NCBI GenBank assembly: GCA_964496125.1
Contig: CAZBXE010000001.1
Span: 124,001-188,000, forward strand
Direction of reading: 5' to 3'
DNA from: CAZBXE01 sp964496125
GTDB taxonomy: Bacteria; Chlamydiota; Chlamydiia; Chlamydiales; CAZBXE01
DNA length: 64,000 bases
Part shown: one piece after another, positions 53,237 through 62,754 of the stretch
Layout of the letters: each line of letters opens with the position of its first letter
Numbering within the stretch: position 1 is the stretch's first letter
Notes under the pieces: generated by a model
Databases searched by the model: none
The model's input: the letters and a program-made list of their open reading frames with translations, nothing else
Told to the model about the DNA's origin: nothing
Position numbers and translations under genes: made by a program

Positions 53237-54729
53237 ACTGTGCCCTCCATGAGAGTGTGATAGATCGTTTTGTACGTCTGATCAAGTTCTTTTTTATTGT
53301 AAAATTTTTCCACTCTGCGTTTTATGTTTTCGCCGGCCTCTATTGAAAATTGTTTGTCGGTCAGCAGGCGGAGGAGTGCGGACGCGATCGCTTCAGGGTT
53401 TGAAAGTGGACAGACTTCACCACCCGGACCTAAATTTGGATTTTCGTCTTCTCTTCCTAGTAAAATTTCTCTGCAGGCACCAACATCTGTTGCCACAGCA
53501 GGAATTTTAGCGCAGCCTGCCTCGAGCAGAACAAGCGGCTGCGATTCACTAATGCTAGTGAGTGCAATGACGTCGACTTTAGGTAAGATATCTACAATGT
53601 TGACCTTTCCCGTAAAGGTAAGGGTGTCTTTTAGGTTGAGGCGCTCTGTAAGGTGGAGACACTCGCTATAATATTCTGGATCTTCCTCTTTGGGGCCGAC
53701 AACGAAGGCTTGAAGGTTAGGGATTTTTTGTCTCAAAAGATGGACTGCTCTGATAAATGTTTTGATATCTTTGATGGGAACCACGCGACCAATCAGCGCG
53801 ACAGTTGGCCTCTTTTGTTTTTCACTCTGTATCTTGCCAAACTTTTCTACATCCACTCCATTTGGGATAATACGGATTTTATTCGGGTCTGCCCCGTCTG
53901 TGAGCTGAAAGTTTATGTTTTGGTGGGTAAGGGTTATAATGAGACTTGCCGCCTCATAAGCTAGTTTGGAAAAACCAACAAAGTTATCGACCCAAAATTC
54001 TTTTAACCCCTTGTCAAATTTTGATTCATGGAGAGTCAAGTTGAGAGATTTCTCTTCTTCTAGCCACTTTGCAGAGGCGATTTCAATTTTCCTTTCATTC
54101 GAATATATTCCGTGTTCCGTGATTAAGCAGGGCCTATTCTTCTCAATGTGCGCTTTGGCAAGAAGCAGTCCTGCGTAGCCTGTGCAAAGGGCATGATAAA
54201 CTTTGGCTTCGGGAAGTTTTGATAGCAAAATGGTGTAGAGGCCACCAAGAAGTGAACGCCAGGACCAAAAGTAGTTTAAAAAGCTGCTGTCACCCATTTG
54301 AGAGCTATACATCCGGGTGAGCATGCGCCAGGCTGGCTCCGAATTGATCAGTTCATTCGAAGTAATCTTAATTGTAGATCGATGAAAGGCATCTAAGATT
54401 TTTTTTAGCTCAGAAAGCCTTGGTGTGGTTTGGAGATTAAGAAGAGGAACTTCAATTTTTTCAAACAGGGCTTTCATAGCTTTTTGGAGTCTTCTATTCA
54501 AAAGACCAGTGTGTTGCGATAAAAAGAGGTTCTGGATGGAAAGAACGTTTTTAGGCACTTCATAGAGGCGTTTTGTGCTCCCGTGCGGCGGGAGAATGCA
54601 TACCATTGTGAATGTAAGATCGCTTTGGCTTTTGATCAGTTCGTGCGTCCAGGTCGATACACCTCCGGCGATGTAGGGGTAGGTACCTTCTAAAAGTAGG
54701 CAGATGTCTGCTTCTGTTTTATCCAGCAT
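53203..54729 (-). CDS. pelF: Pel polysaccharide glycosyltransferase PelF
   Basis: A 508-residue GT4 enzyme that polymerises the Pel sugar from UDP-GalNAc/GlcNAc in the cytoplasm. Diagnostic PelF blocks: EADICLLLEGTYPYIAGGVS then TWTHELIKSQ at the N-terminus, the nucleotide-sugar domain VALIGRVVPIKDIKTFIRAV, and the EX7E motif SISESQPLVLLEAG followed by PAVATDVGACREILLG. Length matches P. aeruginosa PelF (507). It overlaps pelE by 11 bases and pelG by 34 bases. Confidence 0.95.
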   Translation of the reverse strand: MLDKTEADICLLLEGTYPYIAGGVSTWTHELIKSQSDLTFTMVCILPPHGSTKRLYEVPKNVLSIQNLFLSQHTGLLNRRLQKAMKALFEKIEVPLLNLQTTPRLSELKKILDAFHRSTIKITSNELINSEPAWRMLTRMYSSQMGDSSFLNYFWSWRSLLGGLYTILLSKLPEAKVYHALCTGYAGLLLAKAHIEKNRPCLITEHGIYSNERKIEIASAKWLEEEKSLNLTLHESKFDKGLKEFWVDNFVGFSKLAYEAASLIITLTHQNINFQLTDGADPNKIRIIPNGVDVEKFGKIQSEKQKRPTVALIGRVVPIKDIKTFIRAVHLLRQKIPNLQAFVVGPKEEDPEYYSECLHLTERLNLKDTLTFTGKVNIVDILPKVDVIALTSISESQPLVLLEAGCAKIPAVATDVGACREILLGREDENPNLGPGGEVCPLSNPEAIASALLRLLTDKQFSIEAGENIKRRVEKFYNKKELDQTYKTIYHTLMEGTVWPALDLSCAN

Positions 54730-55729
54730 TTCCCCCCCAAAAAACCATAATATCGTAATGGGGTTCGAGAGGATCTTGTGTTCTTTTCAAAACAGATCTT
54801 GCTAAAGCGCGAATTTTTGAACAGTCTCTTTGTTGAAAGAGGGTCTCCATGAACTCAAAAACCGCTTCTGGGGGCTGTGAGCTTTGCTTTTCAAAGAGGG
54901 AATATCCTTTTTCGATCTCCCCTGATGCATTATAGAGTCTTGCAAGAGAAAGGGATGCTCTATTGTCATTTGGTCGTAGACGCAGGTACTGTTCGAATGC
55001 ATGGATAGCTGTTTTTTCAAGCTTTTGCTTTTGCTCGGGGTCTACAAGGCCAGACCTACTCCATTCGAAACTGTGATTCGCAAGGGCAAACAGGGAATCG
55101 GGACTGCTTTTGCTTTGCTTACACTCTTCGAGGTATTTTTCCTGCTTTACTTCGTATTGAAGGTCAAGCGAAGCAATTGAGGCTGCAGCCTGGACGCGAA
55201 TAGCGTTTATAGGATTATTTAATGCCTTGATTAAGATAGGAGCAAATTCGGGTCTAAAAAAGCGCAGCATTTTTTCAATCGTTTTCTCTTTTTGCTCGTT
55301 CGTTCCATACAGCATGATATCCTGGAAGGAGATATTTGCCTCTACTTCACCGAACTCTTCTTGACCGAAAACAATTCGGTCGTAGAGCTTTTTTCTAGGT
55401 TCTATTTGAATGTTTGGAAAGATGGCAGCAAGCAACTCCTTGACTGTTGTTCCAGCGCTCTCATAGAGAGCCAAAAGTGGCAACATGATCATCCCCCCAA
55501 TCATCCCTATTGGGCCTAAGAAAAAAAACAACAGGCAAAAAAGAGTTCCTAGTGTCTTGTCCTCGTCAGCAAGGGAGATGTAAAAGGGAAGGGGTAATAG
55601 AAGAGAGGCGAGAAAAAAATGGAGAAGGGGAAAGGTAAAAAAAAGAGGGGCATCCGTGAGAAGTCCCAGAAAAAAAAGAAAAAAGAATGTGATTTTACTG
55701 CTGTTTATTTTTGTGGGCTGTCCATTCAT
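54719..55729 (-). CDS. pelE: Pel assembly protein PelE
   Basis: A 336-residue protein. Two or three N-terminal membrane segments (ITFFFLFFLGLLTDAPLFFT, LGTLFCLLFFFLGPIGMIGG) precede a soluble TPR/HEAT-like region: ALNNPINAIRVQAAASIASL, then TAIHAFEQYLRLRPNDNRAS and LARLYNASGEIEKGYSLFEK. This is the PelE layout; PelE scaffolds the PelD-PelF-PelG complex. The ATG at 55729 is used; a TTG at 55747 would add six residues. It overlaps pelD by about 35 bases and pelF by 11. Confidence 0.88.
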   Translation of the reverse strand: MNGQPTKINSSKITFFFLFFLGLLTDAPLFFTFPLLHFFLASLLLPLPFYISLADEDKTLGTLFCLLFFFLGPIGMIGGMIMLPLLALYESAGTTVKELLAAIFPNIQIEPRKKLYDRIVFGQEEFGEVEANISFQDIMLYGTNEQKEKTIEKMLRFFRPEFAPILIKALNNPINAIRVQAAASIASLDLQYEVKQEKYLEECKQSKSSPDSLFALANHSFEWSRSGLVDPEQKQKLEKTAIHAFEQYLRLRPNDNRASLSLARLYNASGEIEKGYSLFEKQSSQPPEAVFEFMETLFQQRDCSKIRALARSVLKRTQDPLEPHYDIMVFWGGNAG

Positions 55730-57077
55730 GTAGAGTCTCGGTGGCAACTGGTTTATAAAGGGATAAGGCTTTTAACCTGCATCGCCCAGTTTCTTCATCT
55801 CGGTCTCTTTGTGCAAGGTGTTCGAGGGCTTGCAGGCAAATGTTTTCTGTCTCCTTCTCACTTTTTTGAGGGAGAAGAATCAGGAATTCAAATCCAGCTC
55901 TTTTTCCACTGCAAAGAAGAGCTGTTTTTGGCAGCTTTTCTTTAAGGTAGGGTAAAAGAGCGTGGTCTCTTTGAAGAATTTGATGTTCTTTCCCTTTACC
56001 AGAAAGTTCTATCGAAATTTCTGAAAGGGGAGTGTTTCCCTCTTTGGCTAGTAGGAGAAGAAGAGATTTTTGGATCTCGTAAAAAGGGTATGAATAGAGC
56101 CCGAGATCACAGTAGATTGCCTCTTTTGCAGCCCTTTTATATTCTGCCGCTTTGGCATAGGCTAGGCCAATCCAATCGGTAAGATTTCGGATTGTTTCGA
56201 GCGTGGAAAAGGTTAAATCCTTAAAGTTCATCTCCTCTAACTTGAGCATACCGATTACCTGGCCGCTATCGGGGTTAATGAGGGGTGCAGCTAAAACTCC
56301 TTCATTTTCTAAGATGATGGCATCTTCAGGGTTGTTCAAACTGAGGAGTTTTTGTTTCGCGGCAATGGCTTCATACATTTTTGTGTCGGGAAGAAAACGT
56401 CTTGTGAAGTTATCGGTCTCCTCCCAACCATGATAGGTGGCAGCTTCTAGACCATTAAGACCAAGTGCATAAACGGAGAACTTTTTAGGGGCAATGACAC
56501 CCTGGATCACATCTCCTAGCCCGAGAAGCACTTGACCAGGATTTAGGCTTTCGAGGTGTTTTACGCTTTTATAGGCAGAGACAGCCGTTCTTGTTTGCGT
56601 GGCCAGCCGAATTTCTAAGCTGTCTTTTACTTTTTGCAAATGCATATAGGCATTTGCGATTGTCTCTTCGCGATGTGTGCTTTCATCGAGCTCATGCTTA
56701 TACGTATCACGCTCTCCTGCGATTTTATTTCTGATTTCCCCGAGAATAAGAGCTGCAAGGGTCCAGAAGAAGGGGGGGAGAAGAAGCTTCATTCTATAGG
56801 TAAAAAAGCTCTCCGTCAGTTTTTGCGCCGGGATATTACCAGCATAGAAAAAAAGAGTTGAGAGTAGGGCTGCTGCAAGCCCTTCCCCTGTACCGTATTG
56901 AACAGTGACAAGCAAGACGATGATCCAAAAGGGATGTGGGCTTACGGACATGAAACGATTTCCCTCGAAAAAAAAGGCGTCGAGCAGAACAGCTGCAGAA
57001 AGAAAGAGAGCGATTTCTATGAGGGCGCTTGTACGGAGTCCAAGGAAGGTTTTTGGCATAGCCGGACTGTAGGCCAT
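55695..57077 (-). CDS. pelD: Pel regulator/scaffold PelD
   Basis: A 460-residue protein: four N-terminal membrane helices (TSALIEIALFLSAAVLLDAF, FWIIVLLVTVQYGTGEGLAA, plus two more), a coiled coil, a GAF domain (KKFSVYALGLNGLEAATYHG, GVLAAPLINPDSGQVIGMLK) and a degenerate GGDEF-like end (GFEFLILLPQKSEKETENIC). This matches PelD, 455 residues in Pseudomonas, where c-di-GMP binds an RxxD I-site and activates synthesis. Here no RxxD precedes the GGDEF-like strand; an RDRD occurs later, at 424-427. ATG 57077 is chosen because the open frame upstream lies inside pelB. Confidence 0.9.
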   Translation of the reverse strand: MAYSPAMPKTFLGLRTSALIEIALFLSAAVLLDAFFFEGNRFMSVSPHPFWIIVLLVTVQYGTGEGLAAALLSTLFFYAGNIPAQKLTESFFTYRMKLLLPPFFWTLAALILGEIRNKIAGERDTYKHELDESTHREETIANAYMHLQKVKDSLEIRLATQTRTAVSAYKSVKHLESLNPGQVLLGLGDVIQGVIAPKKFSVYALGLNGLEAATYHGWEETDNFTRRFLPDTKMYEAIAAKQKLLSLNNPEDAIILENEGVLAAPLINPDSGQVIGMLKLEEMNFKDLTFSTLETIRNLTDWIGLAYAKAAEYKRAAKEAIYCDLGLYSYPFYEIQKSLLLLLAKEGNTPLSEISIELSGKGKEHQILQRDHALLPYLKEKLPKTALLCSGKRAGFEFLILLPQKSEKETENICLQALEHLAQRDRDEETGRCRLKALSLYKPVATETLHEWTAHKNKQQ

Positions 57078-57088
57078 TTTTCTTTTTT

Positions 57089-60000
57089 TCAGAAGATGTA
57101 TTTGAGTTCGAGGGAGGCGTCTTCTTCGGGGCCTTGGGCTCCGTGTGTGTTCAGGCTGTGATTTGCTGTGATGTTGCATTGAAAGCCATGCTTTTTCCCA
57201 AGATGTATGGCGGCTCCATAAGTTGGGCCCCGCCCTCCGTAGCGGTCGACTTGGAAACCGCCAAAGGCGTCCACAGACAGCCATTCAGCAAGTTGCTTGT
57301 TTGTAAAGAGGGTAAGTGTATGGAGCTCTTGTGTTGTTACATAGAACGGGTCGTACTTTTCCCCTTGCCTATTGATCCTCTCCTCCAGGCTCAGTACGTA
57401 TTCTCCGTGAACATTATAGATGATACTTGTAAAACTATCTGGACCCATGGTTCTTCCGATTGCACTCTTTGCTGTGCACTCATAGCTCAGGGTTAGATCA
57501 AGCAAAAACGTGGTTGCTGCCAAGGAGGTCGACTGGATGCTATACGCTCTTTGCGCAAAACCAAAGGAGCCTGTGATCAGAGGTGAAAAGCGGTAGTCTG
57601 CGCTGAGCCTGTACTGGCTATACGCTCCGTCATAGACAACTCCTTGGATAAAATCCCAGTTAGGCACGTGGTAGGCAAGCTGCACTCTCATGAGGCCCCG
57701 GGGTATGATCTTAGTGACTTCGGCACTCCCCCCTACAAGGTCGTCTGCAGCAAAGAGAGAACCCCTTAATTTGGTCCCATCTTCTAAGAAGGAAACGAGA
57801 GCAAGTTCCCCCCTTTCACGCGCTCCACTTGTGTCGATCACTTCACCTGTGGAAGGTACAGTAATATTGTAGGCTAAAAACTGTGATCTTTCCGCAAAGA
57901 ACTCTACCCTAGATGTTTCCGTTATATTCTGATTGAAGGCTATCCTTTGAAAAAACTCTTGTTCAGAATTTACCTGCTTCCGATAGGCAGGTCCGAGCGT
58001 GTAGAAGGTGCTAAAGGGTGCTGTGTATTCATACAGGGTTTTAGTTAAGCTTTCGCTAAGAGGTTCGAGACAGCAGGCAAGTCGCATGTCGCTAAGAGCT
58101 TGCTGCCAAAATCCTTCTTGGTAAAGCCATTCTGCTCTTGCGTTGAGAAGAGATGTGTTTTTTGGATAATGTTCAAGCCAATTCTCTATGAGTCGTAGAG
58201 ACTTTTCTCTACAATTTAAGATTTTGAGCAAGTGATTGGCTTCAAGAGCTAAGGGAATATTCTCTTCTTTGAGTTCAATGCAATTTTCAAGATAAATGGC
58301 GGCCTCATCGTAGCGCTCTTGCAAGAGAAGTGAACCTACGTAGCCTGCGAGAAGAGAGCTATTTTGTGCGTCATTTTCGATGAGTTTTATAAAGACTGTA
58401 TCGGCTGTCTCGTAGAACTCAAGATGTGCAAGAAGTTTAGCCTTCCATTCGCTTTCCTCTTGTGTCGGAGGATCCTTTTGATCAACAAGGCAGTAGGCCT
58501 GCTCAAAGTACTCTTTGGCTTCATCATATCCTTTATCGGCATACAAGATTTCCCCGAAATGGGCGTAGGAGAGATAATCCACTTCTTCTGTAAGGCAAAA
58601 AAGCTTGCAATAAAGCTTTTTTGCAGCCTGGTAGGCTCCCAGATCATACCAAGCGCGCGCTGTTTGCCTTACCGTGTCTGAATCGCACGGATTCAGTTCG
58701 TATGCCTTTTCATATGCATATAAAGAAAGAGGTAGAAGTTGCCATGTTTTAGCTGCCTTACCAAGGTGTTTTAACCTGGCTATATCCTCTTCTTTTTCGA
58801 TGAGACAGCAAAGAAAGGAGGTAAGGTTTTCTTTTCTTTTTAGATCACCCAAGACGTCAATGTAGAGGTCTTGTAAAATGGGATCTTGTAAATCCTCATC
58901 TGAAAAGAGGGTCTCTGCTACTTGAGCCTGTTTTTTCCAAAGAAGTAGCTCGAGCCACTTCTTTTTTTCTAGACCTTTTTTTGCCTCGCCATGCTCTGCT
59001 ATGAAGGCAATAGCAAAAGGGGAGAGTTCTTCCCCAAAAAGGGAGAAAAGCGTTTGCATATCAGGGTCGTCGAATGACTTTCCTTGGACAAAAGGGAGAA
59101 GAAGGGCTGTTGCATCTTGTCGATAGCCACCGTCTATGAGAAGAAAAATCAACTCTTTTTTTTCTTGGTCATTCAGATCATAGGGAACGAGGTCTAGCTC
59201 TTCTTGTAGAGCCGGACTTTGAGTAGCAATCAGCGCGAGCATATAGGAAAGCGTTCGTTTTCCCCCCTTTTTGAAGATCTCTTGGTAGAGCGTAAGAGCG
59301 TTTTTATATTGTTTATTTAGAACATACGCCTCGGCAAGGAGGATTCCGTTTGCTTGTGTGGTAGAGCGCTCATAGAGGATGGTAGCAAGAGAGAGAGCAA
59401 GTGAGGTATGATGAAAATCTAAGGCCGTGTAGTAAAGGTCGAGCAGATATGAGAGGGACAGGTGAGGATGCGTGTCTACAAAGCTTTGTACAAGATCCTC
59501 TTTACCTAGAGCTGTTGCCAGTAAGATGTGCGGCAGCTCTCTATGACCGAGTGCCTGGATGCCCTCTTCAGGGTAGCCCCATTTGACGTAGAGAGATGCC
59601 ATTGTAAGAAGCTCTCTTTCAGGCAGTTGCGTGCGAGTAGCCAGTCTCCTTAAGAGTTTCATGCCAGCCTCTTTCTCATCAAGGGCTGCAAAGAGAGGCA
59701 GTAGGGCAGCGTCTTGGGGGTGGGCGCTTTGGATTTCGTTTGCCTTATCGGCTCGCTCTTTTTTATCTGCTGTAAGGGCTAGAGAAAAAACATCCTCTCG
59801 GTAAGAAGTGAGTAGGACTTGTTTTTTGAGGAGTTCGATGAGATCCCTGTGGTTTGCCTTAATGAGAGAAGAAATGAGTTGAAAGAGTTCGTTGTTACCC
59901 AGCTGAGGAAGGGGGCGGCTTTCCAAAAGCGTTTTAACAAGATCAAAGTCTTGTTTTTCTACAGCGCGTCCTAAATAGAGACTAAGAAGATCGTTATTTT

Positions 60001-61942
60001 GAAGTTGCCGAAAAGAAAGTTTTCCCAAGAAGTTAAGAGAATCTGCAAGCGACATGCTTTCTGCTGTTAGGTAGAGCAGGGTAGCTACATCTTGCGAGTT
60101 TTCTTCCTTGTTCTCCGCTAAAAGAGAAAATACTTTTTTTGCAAGAAACCGATCACCTGCATCCAAAAGGGAATATCCAAATTGACGCAGATCCTGTTCA
60201 GATAGTTGTTTCTCTCTCACTACTTGATCTGTGAGCTCTTGGATAAGCTTTTGGGCCTGTCGTGAGTTTTTTACAGTTAAGAGAGCATCAAGATAGGGTC
60301 GAGCTGCTGCTTTATATTGGGGAAGAATGGTTTGAAAGCGGTGTAGGCTCTCTTCGATTTGCCCATTTAGGGCAAGAGCTTCTGCTAGCATTGATTCGTG
60401 CTGTAGGGAGGGATTCGCATCGGAGAGTTTTTTTGCAATATAAAGAGCAAGCTTTGCCTGCTTTGATCGAACTGCCACGTCAAAAAGCTCTTCTAAAAAT
60501 GCGGGATCTTCGAGTTCCTTAAGAGAGGTTATCACCTTGTCCTCCTCTCCTGTGGCAGCAAGAAGAAGAAGCCGCGCCTCTTGTTTTGCTTTAGTTTCGG
60601 CAGATTTGTCCTTCTGGATAAGCTGAAGCCCCCTTTTTCCCTCCCCTAACCCGGCATAGACCGAGGCTGCCATCTTCAGAAAAGGGGGTGGTAGGGACTG
60701 TAAACTTTCTATGTGTGCAAGAAGGCGCCTTGCAAGAGAGGATTCGTTCATTTGAAGCAAAATGCTTGCGAGGAGAACTCTGTCTTGAACCTCTAGGTTC
60801 TTGGCGTTTTCAATCTCTTCGAGAGCTTTTTCCTCCTGCCTGGCTAACTGGATTGCGTAGGCAAGGCCAGGGCTTTTTTTTATGCCCATCTTTTCGCAGG
60901 TCTTTGCAAGAACGTCTGCCATTTCCTGGTCCTGATTGAGGGCTATGCGCTGTGCTAACAGAGCTAGTGTATAAGAAGACACCTGCTTGAGTTCTCCATT
61001 TTTCAAAATCATTTTAAGTGTTTTGCGGTCATTTCGTTCTAATGCTCTTTCTAAGAGCGTGGGGAGAAGAGATGAGCCAAGTGTGTTCTGTTGGAAACCT
61101 TGTTTTAGAATAGTATAGGCGCGATCTTTATTTCCCATTTCGTCAAGGATTGCGATGATGGCTTCATAGTAGGCTGGACACTGCTTATATTCGGAGGGGA
61201 TAGCAGAGGCTATCTTTAGAGCTTCCTCCGGATGCCTTCCCTGTAGGAATTCGTAGAGAAGAGGTGTATCGTAGGAGATTTCGGGGCTTGTTTGGACAAA
61301 CGAGATAGCAAGTCCGAGTGCTTGTTCTATCCGATGAGCATCTAATAGAAGGCGAACTTCAAGCTCTATCGTAGCAGGGTCTTGTTTTTCAGGCGAAAAC
61401 TTGTCTATCCAATCGAGAGCCTGCTCTTTTTTGCCACTTGTTGCAAGAAGATAGAGCAGGTTGTAATAGTCCTCTTCTTCAGGTTTGTAGTTTTGAGCGA
61501 GTTCATTTAAGTAGAAAAGGTATTCATCTTGATTTGCATGGAGTTTGTAGTAGGTTAAGATCTCGCGAAGCGTAGCCTCATTTTTTTTCTGCTTGTAGAG
61601 ACTTTCTAGTTCATCAGCTGCCTCTCGTGGTTTACCCGCATCGTTATAGAGACGGATCAATAGCTCCTTAACTTCTGGGGAGCTCGGCAATTGCTTGGCA
61701 AGGGCTATTGCATCGTCTATGCGACCAAAATATTCGTAGAGTCGGATAAGAGAATATTTTGTGGAAATAGTGGCTTTACCCTGTGAGAGAAGGATTTCGT
61801 AATCTCTTAGAGCATCGTAATAGTGTTTGTCTTGATAGTACATGTTGGAAAGCAGCGTATACCTGGGGAAAAGAAGGGCGCCAAGGACAAGAGCAAGACA
61901 GATAAGGGAAAGGATGATCCAGGTAGTTGGCTTTTTACTCAT
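57089..61942 (-). CDS. pelB: Pel outer-membrane export protein PelB
   Basis: A 1617-residue protein, well above the 1193 of P. aeruginosa PelB. An N-terminal membrane anchor (TWIILSLICLALVLGALLFP) is followed by about 1200 residues of TPR-like helical repeats (for example YYDALRDYEILLSQGKATIS; IDDAIALAKQLPSSPEVKEL; SLYAYEKAYELNPCDSDTVR). The C-terminal 300 or so residues form a beta-barrel (GELALVSFLEDGTKLRGSLF, QYRLSADYRFSPLITGSFGF) ending LELKYIF with final Phe. It guides Pel through the periplasm and outer membrane. The start overlaps the PelA hydrolase gene by four bases. Confidence 0.93.
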   Translation of the reverse strand: MSKKPTTWIILSLICLALVLGALLFPRYTLLSNMYYQDKHYYDALRDYEILLSQGKATISTKYSLIRLYEYFGRIDDAIALAKQLPSSPEVKELLIRLYNDAGKPREAADELESLYKQKKNEATLREILTYYKLHANQDEYLFYLNELAQNYKPEEEDYYNLLYLLATSGKKEQALDWIDKFSPEKQDPATIELEVRLLLDAHRIEQALGLAISFVQTSPEISYDTPLLYEFLQGRHPEEALKIASAIPSEYKQCPAYYEAIIAILDEMGNKDRAYTILKQGFQQNTLGSSLLPTLLERALERNDRKTLKMILKNGELKQVSSYTLALLAQRIALNQDQEMADVLAKTCEKMGIKKSPGLAYAIQLARQEEKALEEIENAKNLEVQDRVLLASILLQMNESSLARRLLAHIESLQSLPPPFLKMAASVYAGLGEGKRGLQLIQKDKSAETKAKQEARLLLLAATGEEDKVITSLKELEDPAFLEELFDVAVRSKQAKLALYIAKKLSDANPSLQHESMLAEALALNGQIEESLHRFQTILPQYKAAARPYLDALLTVKNSRQAQKLIQELTDQVVREKQLSEQDLRQFGYSLLDAGDRFLAKKVFSLLAENKEENSQDVATLLYLTAESMSLADSLNFLGKLSFRQLQNNDLLSLYLGRAVEKQDFDLVKTLLESRPLPQLGNNELFQLISSLIKANHRDLIELLKKQVLLTSYREDVFSLALTADKKERADKANEIQSAHPQDAALLPLFAALDEKEAGMKLLRRLATRTQLPERELLTMASLYVKWGYPEEGIQALGHRELPHILLATALGKEDLVQSFVDTHPHLSLSYLLDLYYTALDFHHTSLALSLATILYERSTTQANGILLAEAYVLNKQYKNALTLYQEIFKKGGKRTLSYMLALIATQSPALQEELDLVPYDLNDQEKKELIFLLIDGGYRQDATALLLPFVQGKSFDDPDMQTLFSLFGEELSPFAIAFIAEHGEAKKGLEKKKWLELLLWKKQAQVAETLFSDEDLQDPILQDLYIDVLGDLKRKENLTSFLCCLIEKEEDIARLKHLGKAAKTWQLLPLSLYAYEKAYELNPCDSDTVRQTARAWYDLGAYQAAKKLYCKLFCLTEEVDYLSYAHFGEILYADKGYDEAKEYFEQAYCLVDQKDPPTQEESEWKAKLLAHLEFYETADTVFIKLIENDAQNSSLLAGYVGSLLLQERYDEAAIYLENCIELKEENIPLALEANHLLKILNCREKSLRLIENWLEHYPKNTSLLNARAEWLYQEGFWQQALSDMRLACCLEPLSESLTKTLYEYTAPFSTFYTLGPAYRKQVNSEQEFFQRIAFNQNITETSRVEFFAERSQFLAYNITVPSTGEVIDTSGARERGELALVSFLEDGTKLRGSLFAADDLVGGSAEVTKIIPRGLMRVQLAYHVPNWDFIQGVVYDGAYSQYRLSADYRFSPLITGSFGFAQRAYSIQSTSLAATTFLLDLTLSYECTAKSAIGRTMGPDSFTSIIYNVHGEYVLSLEERINRQGEKYDPFYVTTQELHTLTLFTNKQLAEWLSVDAFGGFQVDRYGGRGPTYGAAIHLGKKHGFQCNITANHSLNTHGAQGPEEDASLELKYIF

Positions 61943-62754
61943 GAGCTTGGCTCTCTGATGATTGTTTGCAATTCGATCGTTCCAACATAGGGAATGAGCC
62001 CATTTTCTCTTTCCTTCGCATAGATCTGTCTGAGACCTTTTTTGTCCTTTGGATCCCAGTAGTCTAAGCTGAAAAATTGTAGGGAGGGGTACTTGTTTTT
62101 GAGGGCCCGAAGGAAACTAAGCTCTTTTTCCACTTCGCTTTCTTGCTTTAAAACATAAGTTTTTGTTTTGAAGTCATAGGTGGAAATAAAGGATTCAGCA
62201 AGAACCATTTGCACAAGGTGTCCTGTTTGTGGAAGGAGCGCATAACCTCTATTGACCATGATGGGTAGAGTAGGATAATTTTCGCGCACTTTGCTGATGA
62301 GTCCGATGGCTGCCTTTTTCATGCCTTTGTATTTCAATGGATCTTTCTCTTCGAGAAATTCTGCGTTATCGAGGGTGTCGAGGAAAATGCCGTCAAATCC
62401 AACGTGGAGGATATAGGGAATGATTTCCTCGACAACTCTTTTCTTCCACCTGGGGTCTCGCAAATCGATCATATGACTTTTCTTCCACGTCTGATTCTCC
62501 TCCAGAAGGATTCCCTCCTCCTTTACCTCGTGATAATAGGGGGCATCCTCTTCTACTTCTCCTATGTTGAGATAGGCAAGAAGGATTTTGTTTGTTTCTT
62601 TGAAAGGTGCCGAAGGAGGGAAGTCGTAAGCATCAAGAACAAGAAGCTGATACGGGCTAAGATCTCCTCTTTTTGCCTCGTTGCCGTAGTAGACAATCCA
62701 ATTTTCTATATTTGCAAGGAGTGCGAACGGGATACAGAGGAGCAAGAGAAACAT
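61939..62754 (-). CDS. GH114 PelA-type glycoside hydrolase, separate gene
   Basis: A 271-residue exported protein (signal MFLLLLCIPFALLA) equal to the N-terminal hydrolase domain of PelA, an alpha-1,4-N-acetylgalactosaminidase. Conserved blocks: ENWIVYYGNEAKRGDLSPYQ, ILLAYLNIGEVEED, GFDGIFLDTLDN (catalytic D126 or D121) and QMVLAESFIS (E187). In P. aeruginosa the matching residues are D160 and E218. The protein lacks the deacetylase half, which is encoded just upstream with abutting stop and start codons. Its stop overlaps the pelB ATG. Confidence 0.9.
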   Translation of the reverse strand: MFLLLLCIPFALLANIENWIVYYGNEAKRGDLSPYQLLVLDAYDFPPSAPFKETNKILLAYLNIGEVEEDAPYYHEVKEEGILLEENQTWKKSHMIDLRDPRWKKRVVEEIIPYILHVGFDGIFLDTLDNAEFLEEKDPLKYKGMKKAAIGLISKVRENYPTLPIMVNRGYALLPQTGHLVQMVLAESFISTYDFKTKTYVLKQESEVEKELSFLRALKNKYPSLQFFSLDYWDPKDKKGLRQIYAKERENGLIPYVGTIELQTIIREPSS

